Shown one piece after another: positions 23,873 through 35,595 of a stretch of 64,000 nucleotides of DNA. Position 1 is the stretch's first letter. Each line of letters opens with the position of its first letter. The stretch covers positions 9,532,294 through 9,596,293 of the forward strand of contig NC_034012.1 of assembly GCF_000346465.2 (NCBI RefSeq), in the 5' to 3' direction. This stretch comes from Prunus persica (taxonomy: Eukaryota; Streptophyta; Magnoliopsida; Rosales; Rosaceae). The notes under the pieces are model-generated. The model made no database searches. It was not told the DNA's origin and saw nothing but the letters and a program-made list of their open reading frames with translations. Made by a program: the position numbers and the translations under genes.

Positions 23873-26800
23873 CTAAATTTCCATAAAGACGTTCAAATCT
23901 TCGTTGGGACCACCTGCATTTTTCTGAGTCTTACCCTGCAAATATTCAATTATAACCATGTTATAACACGCCGGTGCAACTAGGAATCTATGATGCATAT
24001 GCACATATTATGAATGAAATAATAATCTGTGACATAGCATGACTTTGCTGAGGAGAACAACTTCAGTTGAAACTCACCTGCAACTCACTTGTCTTTGATG
24101 TTCCATCACTCTGAACAACATCAGATTCCTCTGTTGAAACTATTTCACCATTATGACCACTCATAGAGCCCAAACTTTCCTTCAAAACGACAGCATTAGC
24201 CTTGTGATCATCACCATTTTCCTCCAATTCACCCTGCAATGTATAATGAAACCAACTTATGGAATCCAGGAACAACTAATTATGAATCTGTGATGTATAT
24301 GCACACATTACGGATTAAAAAAAACCTGCGACTCAGCATGACTTTGTTGAGACAACAACTGAGTGAAACTCACCTGCAGCTTGCATGTCTTTGATGCTCC
24401 ATTACTCTGGACAACATCAGATTCCTCCTTCGAAACTATTTCACCACCATGACCACTCATAGAGTCTAAGTTTTCCTTTGAAACAGCAGCAATGAAAGGC
24501 AACTTACTTACAGAATTCAGGAACAAATGATTCTAATTATGCATGACATAATAATGTGACTCAGTACATGACTTTGTTGAGGAGTGAACAACGGAGATGG
24601 AACTCACCTGCAATGAACTATGAATCTATGATGTATATAACATATTACGCATAAAATAATGACCTGTGACTCAGCACGACTTTGTTGAATGAACAACTGA
24701 GTGAAACTCACCCGCTGCTCGCATGTCTTTGATGCTCCATTACTCGGGACAACATCAGATTCCTCCCTTGAAACTATTTCACCACTATGATTACTCATAG
24801 AGTCCAAGTTTTTCTTCAAAACAGCAGCAATATCCTTGTGATCATCAGCATTTTCCTCCACTTCACCCTGCAGTGTTCAATCAAAGGTTTCAATCAAAGG
24901 CAACTTACAGAATTCAGGAACGAATAACTATGCTTCTATGATGTACATACACAAATTACGTATGACATAATAATCTGTGACTCAGTATATGACATTGTTG
25001 AGGAGTGAACAATGGAGATGGAACTCACCTGCAACTCACATGTCTTTGATGTTCCAGTACTCTGAACAACATGATCACTCACAGATTCCTGCTTTGAAAC
25101 TGTTTCACCAATATGATCACTCACAGAGTCCAAGTTTTCCTTTGGAACAACAACATTATCCTTGTGATCATCAGCATTTTCCTCCAGTTCACCCTGCAAC
25201 GTTCAGTAAAAGCGCTTATAGAATTCAGGAACAACTCTATATAAACATATCACACATGCAATAATTACCTGCAAATTGTCTGACTTTGCCAAAGGTCCAT
25301 CATCAAGAGGTATATCTTTAGACCCAACGGTTGGAGGCTGACCAATATCCAAACCAAGGACCTTAAAAATAACCTGGCCATAAGCCCTGTGAGCCACCTT
25401 CTTAGTCTTTAATATGGCAGTGGAGTGCTGAAGAAGCGCCACACAACCTTTAAACCTCTTCCATACCTTCTTCCCTACCCCACCACAAACCAAGCAGTAA
25501 AATTCCCCATCTTCGTAATTATTGACATAAAAACTCCTTAACTCGCCATGATCTGTAAATATCTTTGAAAAGAACTTTAATTCTTCACTTTCGTCAGACC
25601 TATCTTCATCCATCAAATCTCCTTCATCCTCATCTTCGCTGATATCTTCACCACTGTAGCCAGCAAAGAAATCCTGGCATTCTTTTAAGGCTTTCTGCTG
25701 TAACAATAATGTAGCAGGCCTTGCTTGTTCTTCCACCGGAATGGAGCATGTTGCAGATGCCGAGTGAGAACTAAAGGTTGGCCAACCTAACACTGTTGAC
25801 GAGGAAACACTGGACTCTTTACATGGCCATTCAATCTTTGAGACCAGTGATTGATCAATTCCCTACATTATATATATATATTTTCTTTAAAAGTGTGTAA
25901 AAAAAAACATTTGTAGGCTCCAGAAAATGAGATTTAAGTCCTCACATTTTTTAAAAAAATACAAAGTTTTGGATAACATATAGTTTTAGCCAAAAGTACA
26001 ATGAGTATGCCATCATTCACTAAACCCTAAACAAAAAAGAAGAGAAAATATCATCTCAGTTGTAATTGAAGTTATCAATGCAGTTCATTTCAATAGCAAT
26101 ATCTTACAGAAGTATCCACTGCTTCTTTGTTTGTTCCGGTTTCTGATATACCCTTTTCAGTCCTTTCTGTGCTTTCATTTGTACCATCATATTTCAGAGA
26201 GTTCTGAAACAACATATCCCAAATCAAATTAAAAAGTACACTGTCTCTGATACTCATGTAAAACTCAAGAACCAAAAACTAAGTTAAAAAGTGATAGACA
26301 TAACTAACCTCACAAATCATTAGTTGTTTACCCTTATTCTGATGATCATCGAATGTCTCTTTTTCACCGTATTCAGCATTAGCATCATTTTCAGCTGCCA
26401 CATTATCTTCAACAACAACCGAAACACCCTCAGAGGAACCAGCATTTACCTCAGTTTCACCCTGCAACATTCACAACTCAACCAAATTCATATAAAACAT
26501 TAAGAACAACCACCACAAACCAACATCAAGCAAACAAAGACAAAGCTTACTCGTTCCTGGCCGGGCTTTTCCATCGAAAGACCAAGCCTTTTACCTTTGA
26601 GCACAATTGTGGGGAGCCGGTTAAAATCCCAACCCAAAACCCTACAAACCACCTGCGCAAAAGCCCTATGAGCCCGCTTCTTCTTCGTGTTGGATATCGA
26701 AATCGAATGCTGAACAAGGCCAATACAGCCCTTCACCCACTTGTTCTTTCCCAACCCACCACACACCAAGCAATAGAACTCCCCATTCTCATAATTCACC

Positions 26801-27378
26801 TCATAGTAACTCCTCAGCTCACTCTTCTCCACGAACACATTCAACAACACCTTGTACACTTCACTCTCACCACCCTCAACCCAATAGTCATCTCCATCTC
26901 CACTCTCGTCCTCCTCATATTCGGATTCAGATTCCTCGCTGTCCGACCCGGCATTGCCCAAAAATAATCCACGGCAAGCGTCCAAGGCATTGTGCTGTAG
27001 TTTCAGCGCGGCGAGTTTCGCTTGTTCTTCTGGCGATGGACGGTGGGTTGCCGGAGCCGAATTGGGCTTCGTGGGCCACGGTAATGATGCACCGGGAGTG
27101 GAGTCATGGGTCGGGGTCGGGCAGGGCCAAGGACGGCCCGAATGTGGAGGCGGGTCGGGTTGCGAGGGCTTCTTCTTGTTGGGCCTTTCTCTTTCATTTC
27201 TTGCCTTTCTGTTTCTCTTCCTGTTTGACGTGTTGGTGGGATTGGGATATGAATTGGGGTTGGGGTTGTTAGTTGTAGGGTTAGTGTTAGGGTTAGAGGA
27301 GGTGGGGGGGCCTTGGTGCCAGAGAGAGTGGAGGTAGATGACTTCATCTCTGAGTCTCTGTTCGAAGTAAGGATCCAT
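23873..27378 (-). CDS. Unknown acidic protein with duplicated Cys/His module and repeated exons (~770 aa)
   Basis: My minus-strand model has nine phase-0 exons: 27378-26551, 26461-26309, 26203-26108, 25862-25269, 25193-25029, 24867-24712, 24475-24374, 24233-24078, 23935-23873. Exon 1 has a Pro/Asn-rich, basic N-terminus, then an acidic stretch. A module with GEFYCLVCGG, then QHS and HRAFAQVV follows (C-X2-C ... H ... H, resembling a zinc finger). Exon 4 repeats this module (GEFYCLVCGG, LLQHS, AHRAYGQVI) after its own acidic stretch. Exons 5 to 8 are near-copies of a ~52-residue unit (GELEENADDHKD ... SKTCELQ); exon 7 is truncated. I do not recognise the gene. A nuclear role is possible from the basic and acidic regions but is speculation. 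It could instead be two adjacent genes split before exon 4; the matching intron phases favour one. Confidence 0.62.
24078..25193 (-). repeat. Tandem exon-intron repeat, four units of ~0.3 kb
   Basis: Exons ending at 25029, 24712, 24374 and 24078 are copies of one another, with spacings of 317, 338 and 296 bp. The introns are copied too (for example TGTGACTCAG followed by ACTTTGTTGA recurs). Each full unit begins GGTGAA after a TGCAG acceptor and ends before GTGAGTT, so adding or losing a unit preserves frame. The third unit lost its acceptor and first ~18 codons by a deletion that fused intron to exon. Confidence 0.8.
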
Positions 27379-28156
27379 TGCTCTGGTTAGGGTTGATTAT
27401 CTGTAGCTGGTTGTTACCTTGGTGGTGTTTGTGAAAATGCAGCAATTGAATTCTCTCTCAAAGTCTCAACGTCTCCACACAAAAAAACACTCAGTTCCAG
27501 TTCTTGCTGATTCGTCTTCTTCTTCATTAATCGTTTGCTTGCTGCTTGCTTCCAGTTCCATCCGACAACATCGTATTGCATGGGATTTAAGATTTGTGGG
27601 ATGCTGCCACGTTTTGCTCAAGGCTCTCAAGCTGTTGAAGTCCACAATTGACACACCACACTCAAACTACATGCAATTAAATTAAGCTTTTTTAGTTGAT
27701 CCCCTTTTTTCAATACATAAATATTTAATAATAATAATAAAATTTGGCCAAAAGGAAATTCGTTCTAATATTTTTTCAGATAATTCCCTCATAAACCAGA
27801 AAAGCCATCATTGTTTTTGTTTTTGAAATTACATTAATGTCATTAAAGAGGAGAACATCTATCACTATGAAGAACTGAGCTATCAAACTGCATGTTACAA
27901 TGTTACAACAGAATCCGCAGAGAAATTTTTGCTTTTCGGCAGATGTAATTTGGATGTTAAGCTAGAGCAACATTCAGTCACAACATAAGCTAACAGAACC
28001 TCCTAGCAAGGAACAAAAAATACTACTTCTAAGCAAAACAGAAGTTCCAGTAACTTCCGAGGAAAGGCCAACTACATAATAATTACATGATATAGATTTC
28101 TTTTTCTAAAATTGGGGGCTGAAGGGCAACATAATTTCGATGTCAATGTCCCTTGC
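27379..28156. other. Spacer between two minus-strand genes
   Basis: This contains the promoter and 5' leader of the 27378 gene and the 3' UTR of the ZDP gene. A short plus-strand frame at 27419-27685 has no recognisable content. Confidence 0.4.
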
Positions 28157-31100
28157 TCAAACACCAAAGTATTCCTCTGGGACATAAAATTTTAAACCGA
28201 CGGCCTGCAAAAGAAAATAAAAAACAACCATAAACACCCAAGTATTCCACTGGGACATAAAACTTTAAACCACGCATGTCATAATTTAATATCATAATGT
28301 AGGATGTTAGTACCTCCGCAAATTTAATATCAGCATCACTGTGATCATTTTTTCTCCCAGCTGCATCACCAACATAAAAGGATCTACAATGCAGACAGAA
28401 AAAGCTTTTATAATCTCATTGATCCTGTCCTTTTGATAATAATTGCTATTGAAACGAACAAAACTACACTGATTAATAAGGTAGCAATTCTATGTCTCTC
28501 TTCCTATGTGCAGAATAGTGATAGGTAACCAAACAAGAAAAGAAAAGAGCTTACTGATCCATGTCAATGGAAATGCCAGAGTTGAAGTGTTGTTCCAATA
28601 TATGCCACATCCCCGGCTTGGGTTTGCGAAAGGGGTCTTCTGCTTGACCACCGGATTTTCCAAGGCCACAAGCTATGAAAACCTGGACAGTGACAACTTC
28701 AATACTCCTTGCATTTTTTTTCTTAAGGAAAAAATGTGTCATTTCATAGTTCTCAACATAATTGTTCTCATCATAAGATTCTACACTCTTATGCAATATT
28801 GAATTTTTTCTACACGTCAGAAGCTGAAGTAATAACTTTAAAAAAAAAATTACTACTAAACTATTTTCTCCTTATTGCCAAGGCTGAATGTCCCTTTTCA
28901 AAAATATGGGTAGTTCAACCAAATTACTCTTATCACAAAGGGTGAACAGACTTCCTGATTAAGAATTTAAGATGAATTTATCAGTTGCATCAGAAATGGA
29001 CCATGGTTGGATCTTGCAACCACGTGAGGTAGGCAATGTAAGTTAGTCAAAAAGAATTACCTGAATTGGGACCTTCACTTTCTTAATAAAGTTGTTGAGC
29101 CGACCAATTTTTGAGTCCACAGCTACTTGTCTCTTGTTCTTCCAGCGCTCAATGTTGGACTCATTTGTAAAAATTACCTGATGTGGTCAAATTTTCAATT
29201 AGTGCAGCCCCAAACAACTAAACAAACGAGAATGTCAAACTGTCCAAAAATCACAAGACTTCTGTACAAATTTCAATAGCTCATATGATAACAAAAAAAT
29301 ACAAACCAGCTTGTAGCCATCCTCATACAGGCTTTGTAGCTTATCAGGAATTGAAGGATACATAAGGGACCAAGCATCAGCACCTCCCCTGAGATTAGAC
29401 CAGCATATTAGGTTGTCAACAAAAATTCTTGTCCACAGTTCTGGGGTCTAGGCCAAATGAGAACTTCTTTCTTTCGTACAAATGAAACTCACTTATACAT
29501 TTACATTGCACGAAACCATTCAAAAGAGATATTTATGACAGACTTTCTCATGGGCCTATATAGTATATACTTATAATTCCCATAGGATTTCCTTTTAATC
29601 AAGATTGATGAAGTCAGTTAACATAAAGAAGAAAAATTTCAAACCCATTGAAGTACAAAATCCTCACTTGATAGATGGGATGTGAGAAATCAAAGCCTAT
29701 GATATGATATTCTTAGGGATCTCTTAATAGAAGGGGACTATGTTAAATTGGCATGAATAATATATGTGTACAAATATTATTCATGCCAATGTAAAAATAG
29801 TAATATCCACTACCTCTTTACATTAGTATTTGCAAGACATCCATCAAAATCAAAAGCAGCAATTTTACTTGAATCATGTAGTCCATCATCCTGTAAAAAA
29901 GCAAAGCACACAACGAACACGTGAACAACATTAAACTACCTCTGCTAAAAATTATCAAGTGAAGTTTGTTTGGTAGGTCTAACGTATGACTGCATGTGTA
30001 CAATTGAGAATTATAGATCATAAAAAGTTGTGATTGGTGAACATATATATGCACCATTTTATGTTGGAAGCAAGAAAAACAGATAAAAGCAATTAACGAA
30101 AAAAATAAATGGAAATCCAGCATAAAAATACTTTGTTCATAAAACTATTAGTGGAACAAAGTAGCCTGAGTAATAGACAAACACGTCGACGTATGCATAA
30201 AATCAGCCCTTATATTGATTTTCATTATCAAACAAGCTTTTTAAAAGAACCTTTACAAATAGAGATAAATGTCTCACCCGTTCAAGAAATATGATTGTTT
30301 GGAATGCCTTCCATTTAGGTGAAAGAGTTGCATCCTGCACCAGTAAACATTTCCAATGAAAGAAAACAAAGGTGAAAGGTACATTTTTGAGGAAGCACAA
30401 AAAGTTTCTTCAATTCCACAAAATGTACAGATGCACATTGAAGGTAAGGAGATGGATCAGACCTTGTACTTGTCTTTCACATCAGAAATTGTAAAGGATA
30501 TGTCCAGCTTAGCTTGTCCATCACATTTAGATGACTGTAAACAAAAAACAAATAAAGATTGATGATAGGAAGTTATATCAAGGACAAGAAACAATGTATA
30601 GCTTAACTCCTATTTAACATAATTCATTATTACAAATGAGCAAATCTGCATAAAGCATATAATGAGTTCCTGAGTAATTATGAGTTGCAGTTGTACGTTG
30701 ATGCAGGAATAAAAGAAGGAATAGTAAGAGTAACATGCATTCAGTCCATGTGATATATTTGTAATCTACTTAGGAACACAAACAAAAAGACACAGCAAAA
30801 CTCAGGAAACAAGGAATTGCAATCTGGAAAAACATGGAAAGAAATAGTAGAGGACAACAATTCAGAAGCAAACAGAAAACTTAATAAGAGTCTACAAAAA
30901 CTGAATAAAAAGCTTGAATCAGGCAGTAAATAAAAAGAACCACACTAAGGTATTTCGCATGCAATCCCTGAAATTTTGAGAAGGAATGTGTAGGGAAGCA
31001 TGATGTTGAGAAAAGATGTTCAATGAGAGTAGAGTGACAGCAAATTTTCAGACAGTATCTCAGAGCGCACTGAGTAAAGTAGAAGAAATCCAAGATGAAC

Positions 31101-33092
31101 AAATCAAGTCCAAGAGATATATATACAAATAAAGATATGTTTAGCTACTCTAAAATGGCATCTGCATACCTTCACTTTCTTTAGGCTCCTTTCCTCTTCT
31201 TCATTTTCATTTTCATCTACTTCATGAACCTATATTAGGAAACACAAAAAATCACCACAGGAATTTCCTTTGGCAAAGCATGTTATAAGGAAGCCAAAAA
31301 TAGGGTATGCTTACTCTTTTTCCTTGAGAACTTTCCTTTCCTTCAACCGCGTATGTACTTTCATTTGAATCCTGCATGATTCAATATTATTTTTTACCAA
31401 AAAGAAAAAAAGGTATTTCAAATAAGACATTAATAACCTAGCAGATTCAGCGAGAAGATGAAGAGCAGAAATCAAACAAATAGACCAAAGCGTTCACTTC
31501 ACCAAGAATTGTGAAAGAATAAAAGGCTGGAATTGACTTGGGAATTTCCCTCGTTAATATACTATAATAACAAATGCTAATGGATTTGAGTAAGATGGAA
31601 TATGCTGGTATTCAAGTCAAGGGAATATTGGTCTTTTTTGTATTGTTTTGTGAGTTGATTGGTCAGGCTAGAATATGCGTGTCATTTGTTTTAGGACATT
31701 ATTTGTTGGTTTTGGTTCATCTTTGTAAGTTGTTGTTTTCTTTCAAGTTTATTTGGTCCCTCAAGTTTGCAATTTCACCATTCACAGGATGGAGTGTAGA
31801 TAAGCTATACATATTATGTTATGAATAATTATGAGTGAAGTATTTTAGCCCCTTACAATAAAATTTCGTGTTGAGGCCAGGCTTTGGGTGCCTGATACCT
31901 CTTTTTCTGAAATGTGATACTCATAAACCTTTAGTATCTAGGCTGTTCTGTCTTCTTTCTGTCATCAATCATCTTACTTTCAGCAAGCTTCAATTTAGCC
32001 TCAATGATGCAGGAGCCCAAATAAAATTAAGAAATAATTTTGAGTCGCATTATTGTAGCACAACACTGACTTTCAGGATTAATAATACTTCGTTACCACG
32101 CACACTGACTTTCAGGCTTGTAAGCCCCCCTCATGTAAGTTTATATTATTCCCCTTTTCCTTTGTTTTTCTTATTCACAATCTACAGCAGGAAATAGCAG
32201 GAAATCAAGGCATACCTCCCCTCGAGATTTATCCGTGGCAGCCACCAATTTCTTCAAAGATTCCTGATCACTACTCTGAAAGTACAAACAAGTGGGACAA
32301 TAATCAAATAAAGTTGAAACTTGAAACCATATCTACTAAACTAATTAACACTATTACACTCAAAGGTCCTGTTTGATTGCAGAGAAACTTCAGAAACCAA
32401 AAGGGAATATAAAGCTCAATCTTTAATTGATATTTTGAAAACCAAAACTTCAATGCTTTACACATGCAACCCTGGTTCTTACCCAAAAAGAAACAATCTA
32501 AATTACTTCAAAATGTTCCTCAATTCAGTTTTTGTTTTTATATAAGAAAAAGAGTTCATTTTTCATTTAGCTGCTTAATTATTCTCGAAATAAAGGCGAG
32601 AACTAGAAAACACCCAAAACTTCAACTTCATTTTTCTTTGTTTTCCTAAAAACAGAAGCCATAGTTAATTCTCACTGACCAAACAAAGCAAAACCCAAAA
32701 CTGGAAATGGACCAAACCTCCAAAGACTGAAACCCTTTAATTTTCTCGACCGAAGCAACCGACTCGGAACCGAAGTTAAAGCAATCCAAGTGGTGCCACT
32801 TGGTCACGTCGAAACCGCGCGCGTCTCTGCTGACCAAGCCCAGCCTCAGAGCCTTAGCGTCGATCGCTTTCGAGCACTTCTTGCAGGAGGACCTCTTCGA
32901 TTTCGCGTACTCGGCCAATATTTGGGTCGAAGAAGAAGACGACATTAGTCCCGTGGAGAAGCGGATACGAGCGAAACGTTTCGGGGTGTGGAGAGAGAGT
33001 AGCACGGAGTTAGGGGTTTTGGGGAGGTAGGGAATTAGATGGGTGAAGATACAGTTACCGACAGTTGCATGGAAATTGGGGATGGTCAGCAT
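28157..33092 (-). CDS. ZDP: ZDP-type polynucleotide 3'-phosphatase with PARP zinc finger, 12 exons
   Basis: Exons (minus): 33092 or 32945 to 32718, 32275-32216, 31371-31315, 31229-31170, 30534-30463, 30334-30278, 29890-29814, 29388-29307, 29177-29061, 28682-28555, 28383-28314, 28204-28157. An N-terminal PARP-type zinc finger (CKKC ... WHHLDCF) is followed by an acidic linker and a HAD phosphatase domain. The latter has the nucleophile motif AAFDFDGCLANT, the VIFTNESN motif and YVGDAAGRKNDHSDAD near the end. The family removes 3'-phosphates at DNA breaks in base excision repair and active demethylation (Arabidopsis ZDP). Protein length is 351 aa from ATG 32945, or 400 aa from in-frame ATG 33092. 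Only one zinc finger is present, whereas Arabidopsis ZDP is recalled to have three. The longer start adds a 49-residue stretch without acidic residues that resembles an organelle-targeting peptide. Confidence 0.9.
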
Positions 33093-33528
33093 TAGGAAGA
33101 TAGGTTTTTGGCTTTTAGGGATGATTGATTTCCCGCCATTTTTTATTGCAAGAACAAGAGAAAAGCAGAGGAGGCTATAGCTGATTGCTTTGCGTTGTAG
33201 TTCCAAAGAATAAAATAAAATAAAATAACTATTTTTATCTTCACTTATTTTATTTATTTATTTTACAAGAATCCATTTATTTAATTATTAACTTACAGCA
33301 AATTAAGATAATTCATAGAAATACTGAAAATATGAAATAAGATAATTCAAAACTACCATGGCAAAACTCTCTCTTGCAAATAAACTGTCTCAACTTCAAC
33401 TTCATACAGCTCCTTTTACATACATAAAATCCATTGGTATCATCAATTCATAACATACACATGTTCTCTGTAATTTTCTAAACTAGCCGATACAGTTATC
33501 CAAACAAGAGGCATGAAATGATATTGTT

Positions 33529-35367
33529 TCAAGTCTTTGCACCAAATTCACCATCCAGAATTGCATGCCTAGTCAAAACAATCTCCTTCACAAGATTTCT
33601 GTAATTGAATGGCCTAACTGCTGCTCGCAAGAACAGTTGCGGAGGAATTTTACTCTTTTTAATCCTTTTCCTCCATGGACCATACCCAGCAATCTTCCAT
33701 TCTTCGGGGCTCACAGTCGGTCGTTTTCTCCTCAAGGCTGTTTCATCACCATCATCTTCCAAGTTTCCATATTTGTTCCTTTCCATTGCTCTCAATTGCT
33801 TCTTATAATACTCAGTATTTACCTCTACACTCCGTTTTGCTAACTTTTCCATTGCATCAGAGCTACTCACCGCCTTTTGAAACTCCTCCTCCCAATATTT
33901 CTCATCCTCTTCTTCACTCAACTCTTCTTCTTCAACTCCCAATTCATCGTCTCCATCATCTTCCTCCTCGTCACCATTGCTGTTCTCATTATCATCCCCA
34001 AATTCATTCTCTCCGCCATCTTCCATTTCCATAACAACATCTTCTTCCTCATTATTATCCTCGTCAACCTCAATCCAATCCGTATACTCCTTCTCAACCA
34101 CATTGATACCGCGGACATCATCATCACCATCCGGAGCATCACAACCCAACTCCCACTCCTCCAACTTAGCCTTCCACTCCTTCGTATAGGGATGCAACAA
34201 CTGAACCGGATGATTCTTCAGCAAAAACCCCAAACACCTTGACTTCTCTTCATCACTCAACTTCTCATAACCCTTCACCACATCATCCACAAAAGCCTTC
34301 TGATTCACCTTCACAATCTTACACAACCCACCAAAATAAGTGCACATTTCAACACTCCCATCATCTCTCTCCAACTCAAATAAATAATCCTCCTCTGTTT
34401 TCGGATCAAGAAAAGGCGCCAACACCCTGAAAAAATCACCCTGAGGCTCAAACCTACACTGATAAACCGGCCTCTTCACGTATATTATATCTGGTCTCAT
34501 CCAAGCTGCACATTTTGTTATCATGGACCTAGTCAAGTTCCCAAGCCTACCCATCAAGTTCCACTTATCCAACCTCTGTTTATCACCTTCCACAACCACC
34601 TCACAGACCAAAGTCCACTGCTGCCACGGCAAATCTGAAAGTCTCCACCTTGGGTGCCTCACAAACACCCAAAAGTACTTAAACCCTTTGCTCCTATCCA
34701 ATTGTGTCAATCTCTTCCCAAAATCTTGACCCATCTCAAATTGCTCAATCTTTTCCCACTCTTCCTGGTCCTTAACTTCACCAATCATCGTTACCCTCTC
34801 GTCGGTAAACCTCCCCCGAACCGGTTCACCGACGACCACTCCACGCCATGAGTAAGGCCCAAATTCGCCGTACTTGTACCAATCATGGGGGTGGCGCAAA
34901 TTGGAGTCGTCTTTCTCCATGAACCGGACCATGCGGTCGTACCCAAGCCCGATTTGCTGGAGCTCGTCATCGGTGAAGTTATCGGCGTACTTCCGGCTGG
35001 GGTTCTTGAGTCGGTAGAACATGGACTCCGCAAGCTTCTTGCTTTTCCGGCGAGCATTTTGCTTCACCTCCTTGCGAAACTCCGCGTTACCTTCGATTCG
35101 GCCCGGGGAAGGTCCACCTCCGGGCTTCTTCTTGCTACCGCCGGCTAACGAGCGGATGTCCCGCCGGAGTTGGGGAATTTGGTGGGAAAATGTGAAATTG
35201 GGGTCGGAATTTTGAGGGAATTGGGAGAATGCTTTGATGCAGAGGCGTTTAGGAGCGGTGCTAATGGGTTGAAGTGTTAGAGTTTTCCGGAGAGGGTTGG
35301 GAAATGGAGTGAAGAGAAAGAGAGAAAGGTTTAGGGTTTTAGCGAGCGAGGGGTCTTGGCTCAACAT
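33529..35367 (-). CDS. EMB3120-like plastid protein, single exon, 612 aa
   Basis: One intact frame without introns. The first ~50 residues are rich in Ser, Thr, Pro, Leu and Lys with almost no acidic residues, as in a chloroplast transit peptide. A conserved central part contains GLGYDRMVRFM, WYKYGEFGPYSWRG, KYFWVFVRHPRWRLSDLPWQQWTLVCEV and KWNLMGRLGN. A very acidic Asp/Glu tract spans about residues 430-490, and a basic C-terminal segment has GYGPWRKRIKKSKIP. From memory this corresponds to the product of At3g14900, an embryo-essential protein of unknown biochemical role; its position next to the RAB3GAP2-N and ZDP genes supports that. The molecular function cannot be read from sequence. Confidence 0.8.
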   Translation of the reverse strand: MLSQDPSLAKTLNLSLFLFTPFPNPLRKTLTLQPISTAPKRLCIKAFSQFPQNSDPNFTFSHQIPQLRRDIRSLAGGSKKKPGGGPSPGRIEGNAEFRKEVKQNARRKSKKLAESMFYRLKNPSRKYADNFTDDELQQIGLGYDRMVRFMEKDDSNLRHPHDWYKYGEFGPYSWRGVVVGEPVRGRFTDERVTMIGEVKDQEEWEKIEQFEMGQDFGKRLTQLDRSKGFKYFWVFVRHPRWRLSDLPWQQWTLVCEVVVEGDKQRLDKWNLMGRLGNLTRSMITKCAAWMRPDIIYVKRPVYQCRFEPQGDFFRVLAPFLDPKTEEDYLFELERDDGSVEMCTYFGGLCKIVKVNQKAFVDDVVKGYEKLSDEEKSRCLGFLLKNHPVQLLHPYTKEWKAKLEEWELGCDAPDGDDDVRGINVVEKEYTDWIEVDEDNNEEEDVVMEMEDGGENEFGDDNENSNGDEEEDDGDDELGVEEEELSEEEDEKYWEEEFQKAVSSSDAMEKLAKRSVEVNTEYYKKQLRAMERNKYGNLEDDGDETALRRKRPTVSPEEWKIAGYGPWRKRIKKSKIPPQLFLRAAVRPFNYRNLVKEIVLTRHAILDGEFGAKT

Positions 35368-35595
35368 TTTTGATTTCTCGAACGACCACCAAAACTGTGT
35401 TACAGTTTAATCCTAGAGGTGCATTAACGGCCAAAACGATGGTTAAAACGGTATCGTTTACTTATACTTTATTGTGGAACGGAGAACGACGACGTTTTAG
35501 TTATACTAATTATGAAACGCAAAGCAGAACCGATCGATATCCCTTTCCTCTTGCTTCGTCTTGCTCCTTCTTCTTCGATCCCGATCCGATCAACC
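35368..35595. promoter_or_regulatory. Short divergent (bidirectional) promoter
   Basis: Only 228 bp separate the two divergent start codons (35367 minus, 35596 plus). The interval is rich in AAACG/CGTTT elements, including AAACGGTATCGTTT near 35447 (an interrupted palindrome) and ACGACGTTTTAG near 35487. No clear TATA box was found between the genes. Shared regulation is inferred. Confidence 0.55.

Noticed and set aside
27003..27347. Overlapping frames on both strands at the N-terminus of the repeat-exon gene
   Set aside because: Shadows of the Pro/Asn-rich low-complexity coding region.
31574..32200. Transposon or extra gene in the large ZDP intron
   Set aside because: A short direct repeat (ACACTGACTTTCAGG, twice, about 35-40 bp apart) is present, but no termini or protein motifs.
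33675..34242. Plus-strand frames opposite the EMB3120-like gene
   Set aside because: They are antisense readings of the Asp/Glu-rich tract and have no independent support.
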